DNA from: Aquabacterium sp. A3 | Lineage (GTDB): Bacteria; Pseudomonadota; Gammaproteobacteria; Burkholderiales; Burkholderiaceae_C | Direction of reading: 5' to 3' | Assembly: GCF_038069945.1 (NCBI RefSeq) | Contig: NZ_JBBPEV010000003.1 | Span: 62,001 to 126,000 of the forward strand | DNA: 64,000 nucleotides | Part shown: in pieces, positions 1 to 8,968 of the stretch | Layout of the letters: each line of letters opens with the position of its first letter | How positions within the stretch are numbered: the first letter of the stretch is position 1 | Notes under the pieces: generated by a model | Databases searched by the model: none | The model's input: the letters and a program-made list of their open reading frames with translations, nothing else | Told to the model about the DNA's origin: nothing | Position numbers and translations under genes: made by a program

Positions 1-3000
1 GCCTTTGGCGCGGTGTCGTTCCTGGCGCTGGAGGCCATCGGGGGGGCGATCGCCCTGAGCTACGGCTTCACCAACGCCTTGTGGGCCATCCTGGTGGTGG
101 GGCTCATCATCTTCCTGACGGCGCTGCCCATCAGCTATTACGCGGCCAAGTACGGGCTGGACATGGACCTGCTCACGCGCGGGGCGGGCTTCGGTTATCT
201 GGGCTCGACGCTGACATCCTTGATCTATGCCAGCTTCACGTTCATCTTCTTCGCGCTGGAGGCGGCCATCATGGCCTTGGCCATCCAGATGGTGTTCGAC
301 TGGCCGCTGGCCTTGTGTTATCTGATTTCCTCGTTGGTGGTCATTCCGCTGGTGACGCACGGCATCACCTTGATCTCGCGCCTGCAGATGTGGACGCAGC
401 CCCTGTGGTTGGCCATGCTGGTGCTGCCCTTTGTGGTGATCGCCTGGAAGCAGCCCGACGCCTACGTGGACTTCACCAGCCTGTCGGGCCGGATCTCTGG
501 CTCGTCGGATTTCGACCTGATCTCGTTCGGCATGGCCGCCACCGTGATCTTCTCGCTGGTGGTGCAGGTGGGTGAGCAGGTGGACTACCTGCGGTTCCTG
601 CCAGAGAAGACGCGCGAAAACCGCTGGCGCTGGTGGGGGGCGGTGCTGGTGGCGGGCCCAGGCTGGATCGTGCCGGGCATGCTTAAGATGATCGCCGGGG
701 CCTTTCTGGCCTTTCTGGTCATCCAGCGCGAGGTGCCCGTGGACAAGGCCATCGAGCCCACGCAGATGTACCTGGCGGCGTTCAGCGAGGTGTTCACGTC
801 GTCCAGCTGGGCGCTGTGGGCCACCCTCATCTTTGTGATCGTCTCGCAGATCAAGATCAATGTCACCAACGCCTATGCCGGCTCGCTGGCCTGGTCCAAC
901 TTCTTTGCGCGTCTCACGCACAGCCACCCTGGGCGCGTGGTGTGGCTGGTGTTCAATGTGCTGATCGCCGTGTTGCTGATGACGCTGGGCGTGTTTGGCG
1001 CACTCGAGCATGTGCTGGGGCTGTACAGCAACGTGGCCATCGCCTGGGTGGGCGCCCTGGTGGCCGACCTGGTCATCAACAAGCCCCTGGGCTGGTCGCC
1101 GCGAGGCATCGAGTTCAAGCGCGCCCATCTTTATGACCTCAACCCGGTGGGGCTGGGTGCCACGATCCTGGCCGCCAGCGTGGCCATCGCGGGGCATGCG
1201 GGTCTGCTGGGCGAGGCCGTGCTGCCCTGGTCTCCGTTCATTGCGCTGGGCATCGCGTTGGTGGCCTCGCCGGTGCTGGCCTGGGCCACGCGGGGGCGCT
1301 TTTATCTGGCACGCCAACCCCGGCCGGTGTGGCGACCGGGCGAAATGGTCCGTTGCTCGGTGTGCGAAAACGAGTTCGAGTCCGAGGACATCGCCACCTG
1401 CCCTGCCTACGAGGCCCCCATCTGCTCCTTGTGCTGCACGCTCGAGTCGCGCTGCCACGATCGCTGCAAAAGCCGCTCTCGCGCGGCCGAGCAGGTCTCT
1501 GATGGCCTGGTGGCGCTCTTGCCTGTGCAGTTGTCGCGCCGCATGAACTTCCAGGTGGGGCACTACCTGGTGGTGTTCTTGTCGCTGGCGGCGCTGCTGG
1601 CGGCGGTGCTGGGCGTGGTGTATTACCAAGAGGGCGTGGTGCACACGGGCTTGCTGGCCGATGGCAGCATTGCTTCGGCGGCCTTGCAAGGCCCCTTCAT
1701 CAAGGTGTATGCCCTGCTGCTGATGGTGGTGGCCGTGTGTGCGTGGTGGGTGGTGCTGGCCTCTGAAAGCCGGCGCATGGCGCAAGACGACAGCAACCGC
1801 CAGAACCAGCTGTTGCAGCAGGAAATCGACGCCCACCGACGCACCGATGCGGCCTTGCAGCAAGCCAAGGAGCTGGCCGAGGCGGCCAATCAGGCCAAGA
1901 CCCGTTACGTGGCCGGCATGACCCACGAGCTGCGCACGCCGCTCAACAGCATCCTGGGCTACGCCCAGATCCTCATCAAGGGGCAGGGGCTCGATGCCCG
2001 TGGACGGCATGACGGACTGACCACCATCCAGCGCAGTGGCGAGCACCTCATGGGCTTGATCGACGGCCTGCTGGAGCTGGCCCGCATCGAGGCGGGCCGT
2101 TTGCGGCTGGAGCCTTCGCCCGTGCCCTTGCAGGCGTTTCTGGACGACGTGGTGCGCATGGTGAGGCCGCAGGCCGAGGCGCGCGGGCTGACGTTCGAGC
2201 TGCAGACCCGCGGCCGTGTGCCCGAGTGGGTGCAGGCCGATGCCAAGCGCCTGCGCCAGATCTTGCTGAACCTGCTGAGCAATGCGGTGCGCTTCACCGA
2301 ACGTGGCAGCATCACGCTGCGCGTGGACGCCCGCCGTGAGGTCTTGCGTTTCGAGGTGCTGGACACCGGCATGGGCATCGCCCCTCAGGATCTGGACCGC
2401 ATCTTTCTGCCCTTCGAGCGTGGTCGTGGGGGGCGCCGCATCGGTGAAACCGGCACAGGCCTGGGCCTGACCATCACCCACTTGCTGACCGAGCTCATGG
2501 GCGGAGAGTTGTCGGTGCGCAGCCAGCTGGGTGTGGGCAGCACGTTCATCGTGCGGCTGTACCTGCGCGAGATCTCTGCGCCCGTGCAGGCCCCGCTGGC
2601 GGTGGACGGACTGCCAGACCCCGTGGGCTTGCGGTCCATCGTGGGCTATGAAGGCCCGCGCCGCACCTTGCTCGTGGTGGACGATCAGCCCATCCAGCGG
2701 CACATGCTGGCGGGCATGCTCTTGCCGCTGGGTTTTGTGGTGCGCGAGGCGGCCAGTGGCAGCGAGGCGCTCGAAAGCGTGCGCAGCGATCCGCCTGATG
2801 CCCTCTTGCTGGACATCAGCATGGACGACATGGACGGCTGGGCCACGGCGCGCGCGCTGCGTGCCAGCGGGGTGACGTCGCTGCCCATCATCATCGTGTC
2901 GGCCAATGTGTTCGAGAACCGGCCCGAGAACCTGGAGGCGGCGTCCTGCCAGGCCTTTGTGGGCAAGCCCGTGATGGAGTCCGAGCTGCTGCGGGCCCTG

Positions 3001-3339
3001 GGCAGTGCCTTGGGGCTGAACTGGGTGACCCGCCACACCCAGGTGCCAGGCCACCGCCTCGGCAGCACGGCGCCACCGTCCGAGGTGGCGTCTGCCCTCG
3101 GTTCCTCAGATGTGCCCGCGCCGCCCGCCGACGCCGTCTGGGAGCTGAGCCGCCTGGCGCGCAAAGGACACGTGCAAGCCTTGCGCGAATCCTTGGCGGA
3201 CTGGCGCCGCACGCACCCCGATCATGAGCCCCACTGGGTGCGCCTGCATGGCTGGATCGATGCCTTTGAACTGGATGCCGTGACGGCTTACCTGAGCCCA
3301 TTTGTGGAGGAGGATCCGATCGATGAACCCCAAGCGTGA
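1..3339 (+). CDS. Hybrid sensor histidine kinase fused to an NCS1-type permease domain (5' partial)
   Basis: The frame is open from the first base, so the N-terminus lies outside the window. Numbering from the GTG at 13, residues 1 to about 430 form many hydrophobic helices resembling NCS1 purine/cytosine permeases. A cysteine-rich stretch follows at about 448-486 (CSVC, CPAY, CSLCC, CHDRC), a possible metal site, and then two more membrane segments. Next come HisKA (His638 in MTHELRTPLNS), HATPase_c (LLNLLSNAVRF, DTGMGIAP, GTGLGL) and a receiver domain (LVVDDQP, phospho-acceptor Asp934 in LLLDIS). A helical C-terminal extension of about 100 residues has no Hpt motif that I recognise. Transporter-kinase fusions such as CbrA are known to couple solute sensing to phosphorelay; the ligand here is unknown. 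The downstream response regulator overlaps this gene by 17 bp, which points to a cognate pair. Confidence 0.9.
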   Translation, partial: AFGAVSFLALEAIGGAIALSYGFTNALWAILVVGLIIFLTALPISYYAAKYGLDMDLLTRGAGFGYLGSTLTSLIYASFTFIFFALEAAIMALAIQMVFDWPLALCYLISSLVVIPLVTHGITLISRLQMWTQPLWLAMLVLPFVVIAWKQPDAYVDFTSLSGRISGSSDFDLISFGMAATVIFSLVVQVGEQVDYLRFLPEKTRENRWRWWGAVLVAGPGWIVPGMLKMIAGAFLAFLVIQREVPVDKAIEPTQMYLAAFSEVFTSSSWALWATLIFVIVSQIKINVTNAYAGSLAWSNFFARLTHSHPGRVVWLVFNVLIAVLLMTLGVFGALEHVLGLYSNVAIAWVGALVADLVINKPLGWSPRGIEFKRAHLYDLNPVGLGATILAASVAIAGHAGLLGEAVLPWSPFIALGIALVASPVLAWATRGRFYLARQPRPVWRPGEMVRCSVCENEFESEDIATCPAYEAPICSLCCTLESRCHDRCKSRSRAAEQVSDGLVALLPVQLSRRMNFQVGHYLVVFLSLAALLAAVLGVVYYQEGVVHTGLLADGSIASAALQGPFIKVYALLLMVVAVCAWWVVLASESRRMAQDDSNRQNQLLQQEIDAHRRTDAALQQAKELAEAANQAKTRYVAGMTHELRTPLNSILGYAQILIKGQGLDARGRHDGLTTIQRSGEHLMGLIDGLLELARIEAGRLRLEPSPVPLQAFLDDVVRMVRPQAEARGLTFELQTRGRVPEWVQADAKRLRQILLNLLSNAVRFTERGSITLRVDARREVLRFEVLDTGMGIAPQDLDRIFLPFERGRGGRRIGETGTGLGLTITHLLTELMGGELSVRSQLGVGSTFIVRLYLREISAPVQAPLAVDGLPDPVGLRSIVGYEGPRRTLLVVDDQPIQRHMLAGMLLPLGFVVREAASGSEALESVRSDPPDALLLDISMDDMDGWATARALRASGVTSLPIIIVSANVFENRPENLEAASCQAFVGKPVMESELLRALGSALGLNWVTRHTQVPGHRLGSTAPPSEVASALGSSDVPAPPADAVWELSRLARKGHVQALRESLADWRRTHPDHEPHWVRLHGWIDAFELDAVTAYLSPFVEEDPIDEPQA

Positions 3340-4018
3340 ACAGCATGCCGGGACCGTGCTGGTGGTGGACGATGTGCCAGACACCTTGCGCATGCTGTGC
3401 GACGCCCTGATGCAGGAGGGCTACACCGTCCTGGTGGCCCGTGATGGCGAGCAGGCGCTGGAGCGGCTGGCGGCCATCGAGCCTGATGCCATCCTGATGG
3501 ACGCGGTGATGCCCGGGCTCTCAGGGTTCGAGACCTGTCAGCGCATCAAGGCCCATGCCGTGTGGTCGGCCATTCCCGTCATCTTCATGACGGGCTTGTC
3601 CGACACGGCCGATGTGGTGGCCGGCTTCGACGCCGGCGGGGTGGATTACGTGGTCAAACCCGTGCGCATCGAAGAGGTGCTGGCCCGACTGAGCACCCAT
3701 GTGCGCAATGCACGGGCCGCGCGTGAGGCCTGGCAGCGTGCCAGCGAGGCGGCCGCCCAACCCAGCCTGGCCGAGGCCGCCGTGTTGTCGCGGCTGGAAG
3801 AAGCCGCCCTGACGCCCCGTGAAACCGAAGTGCTGACCTGGGTGGCCCGGGGCAAGACCAACCGGGACATTGCCGACATCCTGGGCATGAGCCACCGCAC
3901 GGTCAACAAGCACCTGGAACACATCTTCGAAAAGCTGGGTGTGGAAACCCGCGCTGCGGCGGCGGCCCTGGCCAGCCCCGTGCTGGCGGGCGGGGCCGGG
4001 GGGACTGGTGCGGCCTGA
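3323..4018 (+). CDS. LuxR/NarL-type response regulator
   Basis: This is a 231-residue two-domain regulator. The receiver domain occupies about residues 13-130 (LVVDDV, phospho-Asp60 in AILMDAVMP, Lys in YVVKPV). A LuxR-type HTH lies at about 163-210 (LTPRETEVLTWVARGKTNRDI, then the recognition helix HRTVNKHLEHIFEKLG). The ATG at 3323 is chosen because GGAGGAGG (3306-3313) sits at good spacing; an in-frame TTG at 3302 is less likely. The overlap with the end of the sensor kinase suggests translational coupling and that the kinase phosphorylates this protein. Its targets cannot be read from the window. Confidence 0.9.
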   Translation: MNPKREQHAGTVLVVDDVPDTLRMLCDALMQEGYTVLVARDGEQALERLAAIEPDAILMDAVMPGLSGFETCQRIKAHAVWSAIPVIFMTGLSDTADVVAGFDAGGVDYVVKPVRIEEVLARLSTHVRNARAAREAWQRASEAAAQPSLAEAAVLSRLEEAALTPRETEVLTWVARGKTNRDIADILGMSHRTVNKHLEHIFEKLGVETRAAAAALASPVLAGGAGGTGAA

Positions 4019-4066
4019 GCCCCGGTGCTACATTGCCAAGACCAATTTCAAACTGAGGAGAGTCGC

Positions 4067-4690
4067 ATGCGCACCTGCCTGCCAACCTTGGGCGCCCTGG
4101 TCCTGGCGCTGAGTTCCAGTGTGGCGTCGGCCAACCTGCTTTACACCTTTGACAACGATGCGCAAGGGGTGACGTCCACCGGGGCGATTCTCACCGAGGG
4201 CTCGGGGTTTCTGACGCTGCAGGACATTGACGGAGCCGACATGGCGGTGTACTTGCCATCGGCTGACCTGGTCAACGGGTTGCAGTACCTGGGTGGCACG
4301 CTCTCATTTGATGCCATCAACCTCAATGGCGCCAGCAACGACTGGTTCTCGTTCGGCACGGTGCGCTTGAGTGGCGGTGGTCAGTTCGTCGAACTCGACA
4401 TCGTGCCCGGCGCCGAGCCTGGCGGTGCATGGCAAACGTACGCCGTGGCGCTGGACGAAGCCACCTGGGGGCCCAGCCTGTCGGTGGTGCTGGCGCAGTT
4501 GTCCGGTGTGAGCATCACGCTGGAGTCGCACATTGGCTACGACAACAGCAATGGCGGCTTTGAACTCAATGGTGTGGACAACATCCGCCTGGCCGCTGCC
4601 GTGCCCGAGCCAGGCACTTGGGCGCTGGCCCTGGCCGGCCTGGCGATGCTGCCCTGGGTGGCCCGTCGTCAGTTGGCGAAGCGCCACTGA
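4067..4690 (+). CDS. PEP-CTERM sorting domain protein
   Basis: This is a 207-residue secreted protein of unknown function. It starts at the ATG at 4067, preceded by GAGGAGAG (4055-4062). A signal peptide covers about residues 1-23 (VLALSSSVASA). The middle resembles a beta-rich carbohydrate-binding-like fold (LLYTFDNDAQG near the start, GGTLSFDAINLNG further on). The end is a classical PEP-CTERM tail: VPEPGTWALALAGL, a hydrophobic helix and a basic end (ARRQLAKRH). In this family the tail is processed by an exosortase, and such proteins are usually tied to exopolysaccharide production. No exosortase gene is in the window. It is a single gene between the response regulator and the convergent DUF2167 gene. 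Confidence 0.85.
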   Translation: MRTCLPTLGALVLALSSSVASANLLYTFDNDAQGVTSTGAILTEGSGFLTLQDIDGADMAVYLPSADLVNGLQYLGGTLSFDAINLNGASNDWFSFGTVRLSGGGQFVELDIVPGAEPGGAWQTYAVALDEATWGPSLSVVLAQLSGVSITLESHIGYDNSNGGFELNGVDNIRLAAAVPEPGTWALALAGLAMLPWVARRQLAKRH

Positions 4691-4711
4691 GGCCGGCCGC
4701 CCACGTCAAAC

Positions 4712-5635
4712 TCAGGCTTTATTGCGCTTGAACAGTTTGCCCAGGCCGCCCAGCAAGGCGATACCGCCCAGCAGGATCACTTTGGCGAACTTGGCCAGAA
4801 AGGCCGCGGCCATGGCAAAAAAGCCCAACTTCTTCGCCGCCACGCCACCCACCAGCGCCGCCAACCCGTACTCTGCAACCTTGTCGGTTGACGAGTCGAA
4901 GTCGGCGTAGCGCTTGCCATCGCTGAAGCTCAGTGCGGCCAACAAGGTCTGAGCATGCGCTTTGTCCTGTGGGATGTCTGCCAGCGCGGTGATGAGGTTG
5001 AGCGTGATGTAGCCATCACGGCCCAAGGCATAGGTGTTGTAGTTGATGCTCATGGGGGCGTCTGCTGGGTCTCCCTTGTGGCGAGCCGACATGGACCACA
5101 CCAGGCGATGGGTGTCGTTGCTGTAGTTGGGACGCTCCACCCAGTCAACGATCTCCAGTTCTGCGTGACCGTTCTTGCGGCGCTCTTCGTTGGCCGCCTC
5201 GGTGCCTTCTTTCAGGCTCTTGAAAAGATCGTCGACGTTCCAGTTTCGGGCATCGTCGTCCTGGATGTATCCAGATTCCTCGAATTCGGCGACGACCATC
5301 CAGTGCTGGTCATCGGCTTGCGGGAAGATCAGGCCCAGCTCTCGTGAGTCGGTGTGGTTGCCCATGGCCTGCATCAACTTGCTGGCAGCAGGCTCCGGCA
5401 CCCACACGTAACCGGCCGGCAGCTTCAGCGTAGCCTGGTCGCGCAAGAGGATGTCGGCGGGCCCCACGATTTGCGCCGCCTCGACTTCGCGCAGGATGTC
5501 AGCCATCTGCTCGTCGCGCTGGCTGGCCCCAGCCGGTGACGCCAGAGCCAGGGTGATGGCCATCACCCCCGCCATGCCGATCCAAGAAAAAATGCGTGTC
5601 ACCGCCTGCCGGACGGCGTTCAATGTGCAGATCAT
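4712..5635 (-). CDS. DUF2167 family membrane-anchored protein
   Basis: This 307-residue protein has an N-terminal signal segment (about residues 15-38, ending SPAGASQ). A large extracytoplasmic region with DUF2167 character follows (GPADILLRDQATLKLPAGYVWVP, VVAEFEESGYIQDDDA, WNVDDLFKSLKEGTEAANEERR). Near the C-terminus is a hydrophobic pair (AAKKLGFFAMAAAFLAKFAKV, ILLGGIALLGGLGKLF) ending in a basic KRNKA. DUF2167 proteins are conserved but functionally undefined. The hydrophobic C-terminus suggests anchoring in the inner membrane with the bulk in the periplasm. It reads toward the PEP-CTERM gene and away from purN. Confidence 0.85.
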   Translation of the reverse strand: MICTLNAVRQAVTRIFSWIGMAGVMAITLALASPAGASQRDEQMADILREVEAAQIVGPADILLRDQATLKLPAGYVWVPEPAASKLMQAMGNHTDSRELGLIFPQADDQHWMVVAEFEESGYIQDDDARNWNVDDLFKSLKEGTEAANEERRKNGHAELEIVDWVERPNYSNDTHRLVWSMSARHKGDPADAPMSINYNTYALGRDGYITLNLITALADIPQDKAHAQTLLAALSFSDGKRYADFDSSTDKVAEYGLAALVGGVAAKKLGFFAMAAAFLAKFAKVILLGGIALLGGLGKLFKRNKA

Positions 5636-5715
5636 GCCCTGCTCCCTGTCTACTGTTTTCTGATGAATCAGCTTAACAGAACCAGGTGACGCTTTGAACA
5701 GCGTGGCGGTGGCCT

Positions 5716-6348
5716 TCAGTCGCTCCAGCAGACCTGCTGGCGTCCATCGAGGTGGCGAACCACGCCACCGTGTACGCTCAGTTGCTCATCGACCAGCCAG
5801 CGCACCGCCTGCGGGTAGATCTGGTGCTCTTGGACCAGCACTCGCGCAGCCAGCGTGTCGGCCGTGTCGTCGGCCCGTACCGGCACCGCTGCTTGCAGGA
5901 TGATGGGGCCGTGGTCCAACTCGGGCGTCACGAAGTGCACCGTGGCACCGGCCAGCTTGCAGCCCGCCTCGATGGCCCGCTGGTGCGTGTGTAGCCCCGG
6001 GAAGGCCGGCAGCAGCGAGGGGTGGATGTTGAGCAGCCGGCCTTCGTAACGGCGCACAAAACCCTCGGTGAGGATGCGCATGAACCCGGCCAGCACCACC
6101 ACGTCGGGCTGAAATCCATCGATCACCTGGGCCAACTCGGTGTCGAAGGCCTCACGGCTGCCAAAGGCCTTGTGGTCGACCACCGCCGTGGCGATGCCGT
6201 GAGCCGCCGCAAACTGCAGGCCGGAGGCGTCGGCCTTGTTGCTGATGACGGCGGCGATGCGGGCGGGCCAGCCTTCGCGCTGGCAGGCGTGCACGATGGC
6301 TTCCATGTTGGAGCCGCGGCCGCTGATGAGGATGACGATGGATTTCAT
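5716..6348 (-). CDS. purN: Phosphoribosylglycinamide formyltransferase
   Basis: PurN transfers the formyl group of 10-formyl-tetrahydrofolate to GAR, the third step of purine synthesis, in the cytosol. The 210-residue length is typical. Visible landmarks are the phosphate-binding loop ISGRGSN (about 8-14), VLAGFMRIL, the catalytic region NIHPSLLPAFPGLHTH with its conserved His, and the DHGPIILQ segment with the conserved Asp. The gene is transcribed divergently from trpS with only about 40 bp between the two starts. Confidence 0.97.
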   Translation of the reverse strand: MKSIVILISGRGSNMEAIVHACQREGWPARIAAVISNKADASGLQFAAAHGIATAVVDHKAFGSREAFDTELAQVIDGFQPDVVVLAGFMRILTEGFVRRYEGRLLNIHPSLLPAFPGLHTHQRAIEAGCKLAGATVHFVTPELDHGPIILQAAVPVRADDTADTLAARVLVQEHQIYPQAVRWLVDEQLSVHGGVVRHLDGRQQVCWSD

Positions 6349-6360
6349 GGTGAGCCCGGG

Positions 6361-6382
6361 ATTTTAGCGGGGCGCCTAAAAT
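6361..6382. promoter_or_regulatory. Dyad overlapping a putative trpS -10 element
   Basis: This is a perfect 7-bp inverted repeat, ATTTTAG (6361-6367) and CTAAAAT (6376-6382), separated by 8 GC-rich bases, in the purN/trpS divergent gap. The right arm contains TAAAAT (6377-6382), a good -10 hexamer, ending six bases before the trpS ATG. No Shine-Dalgarno is visible, so trpS mRNA may be leaderless. I see no convincing -35. The role of the dyad is inferred. Confidence 0.45.
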
Positions 6383-6388
6383 GGCGGG

Positions 6389-7759
6389 ATGACCCAACGC
6401 GTCCTCACCGGCATCACCACCACCGGCACCCCCCACCTCGGCAATTACGTGGGGGCCATCCGCCCCGCCATCGCGGCCAGCCGCGAGCCCGGCGTGGAGA
6501 GCTTCTTCTTCCTGGCGGATTACCACGCCCTCATCAAGTGTGACGACCCGGCGCGCATCGCCCGGTCGCGGCTGGAGATCGCCGCCACCTGGCTGGCCGC
6601 CGGCCTGGACACCGAGCGCGTCACGTTCTACGCACAAAGTGACATCCCCGAGATCACCGAGCTGAACTGGCTGCTGACCTGCGTGACCGCGAAGGGGCAG
6701 ATGAACCGCGCCCACGCCTACAAGGCGTCGGTGGACGCCAATGTGGCCAAGGGAGAAGACCCCGACGCCGGCGTGACGATGGGCCTGTACTGCTACCCGG
6801 TGCTGATGGCCGCCGACATTTTGATGTTCAACGCGCACCGCGTGCCCGTGGGCCGCGACCAGGTGCAGCACATCGAGATGGCGCGGGACGTGGCCCTGCG
6901 CTTCAACCACCTGTACGGCGCCGGCAAAGAGCTGTTTGTGCTGCCCGAGGCCGAGATCGAAGAGGCCGTGGCCACCTTGCCCGGGCTGGATGGCCGCAAG
7001 ATGAGCAAGAGCTACGACAACACCGTGCCCTTGTTCGAGGGGGGCCCCAAGGCCCTGAAAGACGCCGTGGCCCGCATCGTGACCGACTCCAAGCTGCCGG
7101 GCGAGCCCAAAGAGCCCGAGGGTGCCCACCTGGTCACGATCTTTGATGCCTTCGCCGATGCCGGGCAGCGCGAGGCGTTCCGTGCCGATTTGCGCGCCGG
7201 CCTGGCCTGGGGTGAGGCCAAGCAGCGCCTGGTGGACCTGATCGAAGCCCATGTGGGGCCCATGCGCGAGCGCTATGCCGAGTTGGTGGCCCACCCGGCT
7301 CAGATCGAATCGGTGTTGCAGGCCGGGGCCGACAAGGCCCGTGCGCGCGCCACGCCGTTCCTGAAGGAGTTGCGCCACGCCGTGGGCCTGCGCCGCATGG
7401 TGGCGTCGGGCGCGGTGCAGACCGACGCACCGTTGACCGCCAAGCCAGCGGCGCCCGTGTTCAAGCAATACCGCGAGGCCGACGGGCAGTTTTATTTCAA
7501 GTTGAGCACCTCAGCCGGGGACACCTTGCTGCAAAGCCAGGCCTTTGCCGACGGCCGCGAGGCCGGGCAGTGGGTGAAGCGATTCAAGCAAGAAGGCGCC
7601 GCACCCTTGGGGGATGCACCCGTGTCGCTGGCCGACGGCGTGGCGCAGGCCGATGTCATCGCCGCGCTGGATGCACTTCAAGCCCACGAGGTCGAACTGG
7701 CGGCTGCCAAGGCCGCCAATCTGGCCGCAAATCGGGCCGCCAACAAGTCAGGAACCTGA
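6389..7759 (+). CDS. trpS: Tryptophanyl-tRNA synthetase with C-terminal extension
   Basis: This class I synthetase charges tRNA-Trp. The HIGH-type motif is TPHLGNYVG (about 14-22), the KMSKS motif is RKMSKSYDN (about 202-210), and [10 protein letters not shown] and [13 protein letters not shown] are typical of the family. The protein is 456 residues; ordinary bacterial TrpRS is about 335-345. The extra part (from about residue 353) contains [15 protein letters not shown] and [17 protein letters not shown], resembling the small YegP/DUF1508-type fold, followed by an Ala-rich helix. From memory this extension also occurs in other Burkholderiales TrpRS. The next gene starts two bases after the stop codon. 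Confidence 0.97.
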   Translation: MTQRVLTGITTTGTPHLGNYVGAIRPAIAASREPGVESFFFLADYHALIKCDDPARIARSRLEIAATWLAAGLDTERVTFYAQSDIPEITELNWLLTCVTAKGQMNRAHAYKASVDANVAKGEDPDAGVTMGLYCYPVLMAADILMFNAHRVPVGRDQVQHIEMARDVALRFNHLYGAGKELFVLPEAEIEEAVATLPGLDGRKMSKSYDNTVPLFEGGPKALKDAVARIVTDSKLPGEPKEPEGAHLVTIFDAFADAGQREAFRADLRAGLAWGEAKQRLVDLIEAHVGPMRERYAELVAHPAQIESVLQAGADKARARATPFLKELRHAVGLRRMVASGAVQTDAPLTAKPAAPVFKQYREADGQFYFKLSTSAGDTLLQSQAFADGREAGQWVKRFKQEGAAPLGDAPVSLADGVAQADVIAALDALQAHEVELAAAKAANLAANRAANKSGT

Positions 7760-7760
7760 G

Positions 7761-8198
7761 GTGGCCGGCATCCACATCACCGACATGGAGTCGGCGATCA
7801 ACTGGTGGCGCGAGAAAGAGCGTGCCACGCCGGCAGGCTTGCTGGAGTTGGGCCCTGAGGTGCAGGCCTTGGCGCAGGTCTATGCGCTGATGGTGTACTA
7901 CCGCGAGACCGAGTGCGACGAAGACTCCATGCCGCGCCAGGCTTACCGAGCGTGGCTGGCCTGGTACGACACCACGCAAGACACCCCCTGCATCGCGATC
8001 TGCTCCACCAGCCAGGGCGACGACCTGTGCAAGGGCTGCGGGCGCACCTTCGACGAGGTGCAGCTGTGGCCCGAAATGAGCCCGGCCGAGAAGCGCGCCA
8101 CCTGGCGGCGCATCACGATCGAGTCCAGCGCCTGGCGCTTCAACCGCTACGCGGAGCGCGCGCCAGATCAGGCGGGCCGCACCACGTCGTCCGACTGA
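7761..8198 (+). CDS. DUF3717-DUF1289 two-domain protein
   Basis: The protein is 145 residues from a GTG start at 7761, with AGGAA (7750-7754) six bases upstream. The start is immediately after trpS, so the two are probably co-transcribed. The N-terminal half (HITDMESAINWWREKE, ALMVYYRETECDEDSMP) is DUF3717, a helical domain of beta-proteobacteria. The C-terminal half (PCIAICSTSQGDDLCKGCGR, FDEVQLWPEMSPAEKRATWR) is DUF1289, with four cysteines in a compact C-x3-C-x8-C-x2-C pattern suggesting a metal site. The function of either domain is not established. Its 3' end overlaps the convergent downstream gene by 31 bp. Confidence 0.85.
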   Translation: MAGIHITDMESAINWWREKERATPAGLLELGPEVQALAQVYALMVYYRETECDEDSMPRQAYRAWLAWYDTTQDTPCIAICSTSQGDDLCKGCGRTFDEVQLWPEMSPAEKRATWRRITIESSAWRFNRYAERAPDQAGRTTSSD

Positions 8199-8968
8199 TC
8201 GGCCGGGACGACGGTCGAGACGGTGGAGGCGGGCACGGGGCGGCCCTTGAGGCGGTCGCGCACCACCTTGGCCATGAAGGGGCCGATGGTCTTCAGGAAG
8301 GCCCACAGGTCGGCGCGGGCAATGCACGGCAGTTCGGTGCCTTGGGCCCAGGTGGGGTTCAGGCGCTCGAAGTGACGGATGTCCGGGTCGCGGCGCATGG
8401 CGTCGGTGATGTCGGCCACCTCGGGCTTGAGGCGGTTGGCATCGTCACCAAACTCCAGCAGCATGGTGTCGCGGTTGAGCTTGCCCGGGAACATCGCTTC
8501 GCAGTACTCGGCCACCATGTCGGTCATGGCCGGGTTGTCTTCGCCACGGCGAGGGTAGTAATCAGGGAAGTTGCGGGCCATCAGCAGGTAGGTTTTGTAG
8601 CCCTTGCTGATCAGCAGCCAGTACTGGGGCGTGAGCGGGGCCTTGAGGGCCTCGATGAAGATGCGCCAGGCGAACGCCTTTTGCAGGGTGCGCGAGCCCC
8701 GGTGCGCACCTTCGATGATGGTGTCGCCACTGAACAGGCCCTTGGCCTTGCGGCCGGCCAGCTGAAACTCGTACACGCCCAGGGTGGAGAAGCCCACGAT
8801 CTCGCCCGTGTCGCGGCGGCGCACGATGAAGGCGCCATCCTTGCGTGACAGGTCGTCCAGAAAGGTGTCCAGCGGGCTGCTGGCGTAGTGGGCCTCGAAC
8901 AGTGCGTGCATGCGCAGGATGTCTGGCAGGCTGAGGGTGCGAACTTTCTGGTAGCGGGTGGTCAGCAT
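8168..8968 (-). CDS. GNAT-like acyltransferase-fold protein, function unknown
   Basis: This is a 266-residue protein I cannot name. The N-terminal 150 residues look like an N-acyltransferase fold: an opening helix (ILRMHALFEAHY), strands IVRRRDTGEIVGFSTLG and KAKGLFSGDTIIEGAHRG, the helix RTLQKAFAWRIFIEAL, and WLLISKGYKTYLLMARNFPDYYP. The pyrophosphate-binding loop of a standard GNAT (R/QxxGxG/A) is not clear, with GAHRGSRTLQ the closest. It ends 31 bp inside the convergent DUF3717 gene. Position and sequence give no pathway. Confidence 0.65.
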   Translation of the reverse strand: MLTTRYQKVRTLSLPDILRMHALFEAHYASSPLDTFLDDLSRKDGAFIVRRRDTGEIVGFSTLGVYEFQLAGRKAKGLFSGDTIIEGAHRGSRTLQKAFAWRIFIEALKAPLTPQYWLLISKGYKTYLLMARNFPDYYPRRGEDNPAMTDMVAEYCEAMFPGKLNRDTMLLEFGDDANRLKPEVADITDAMRRDPDIRHFERLNPTWAQGTELPCIARADLWAFLKTIGPFMAKVVRDRLKGRPVPASTVSTVVPADQSDDVVRPA

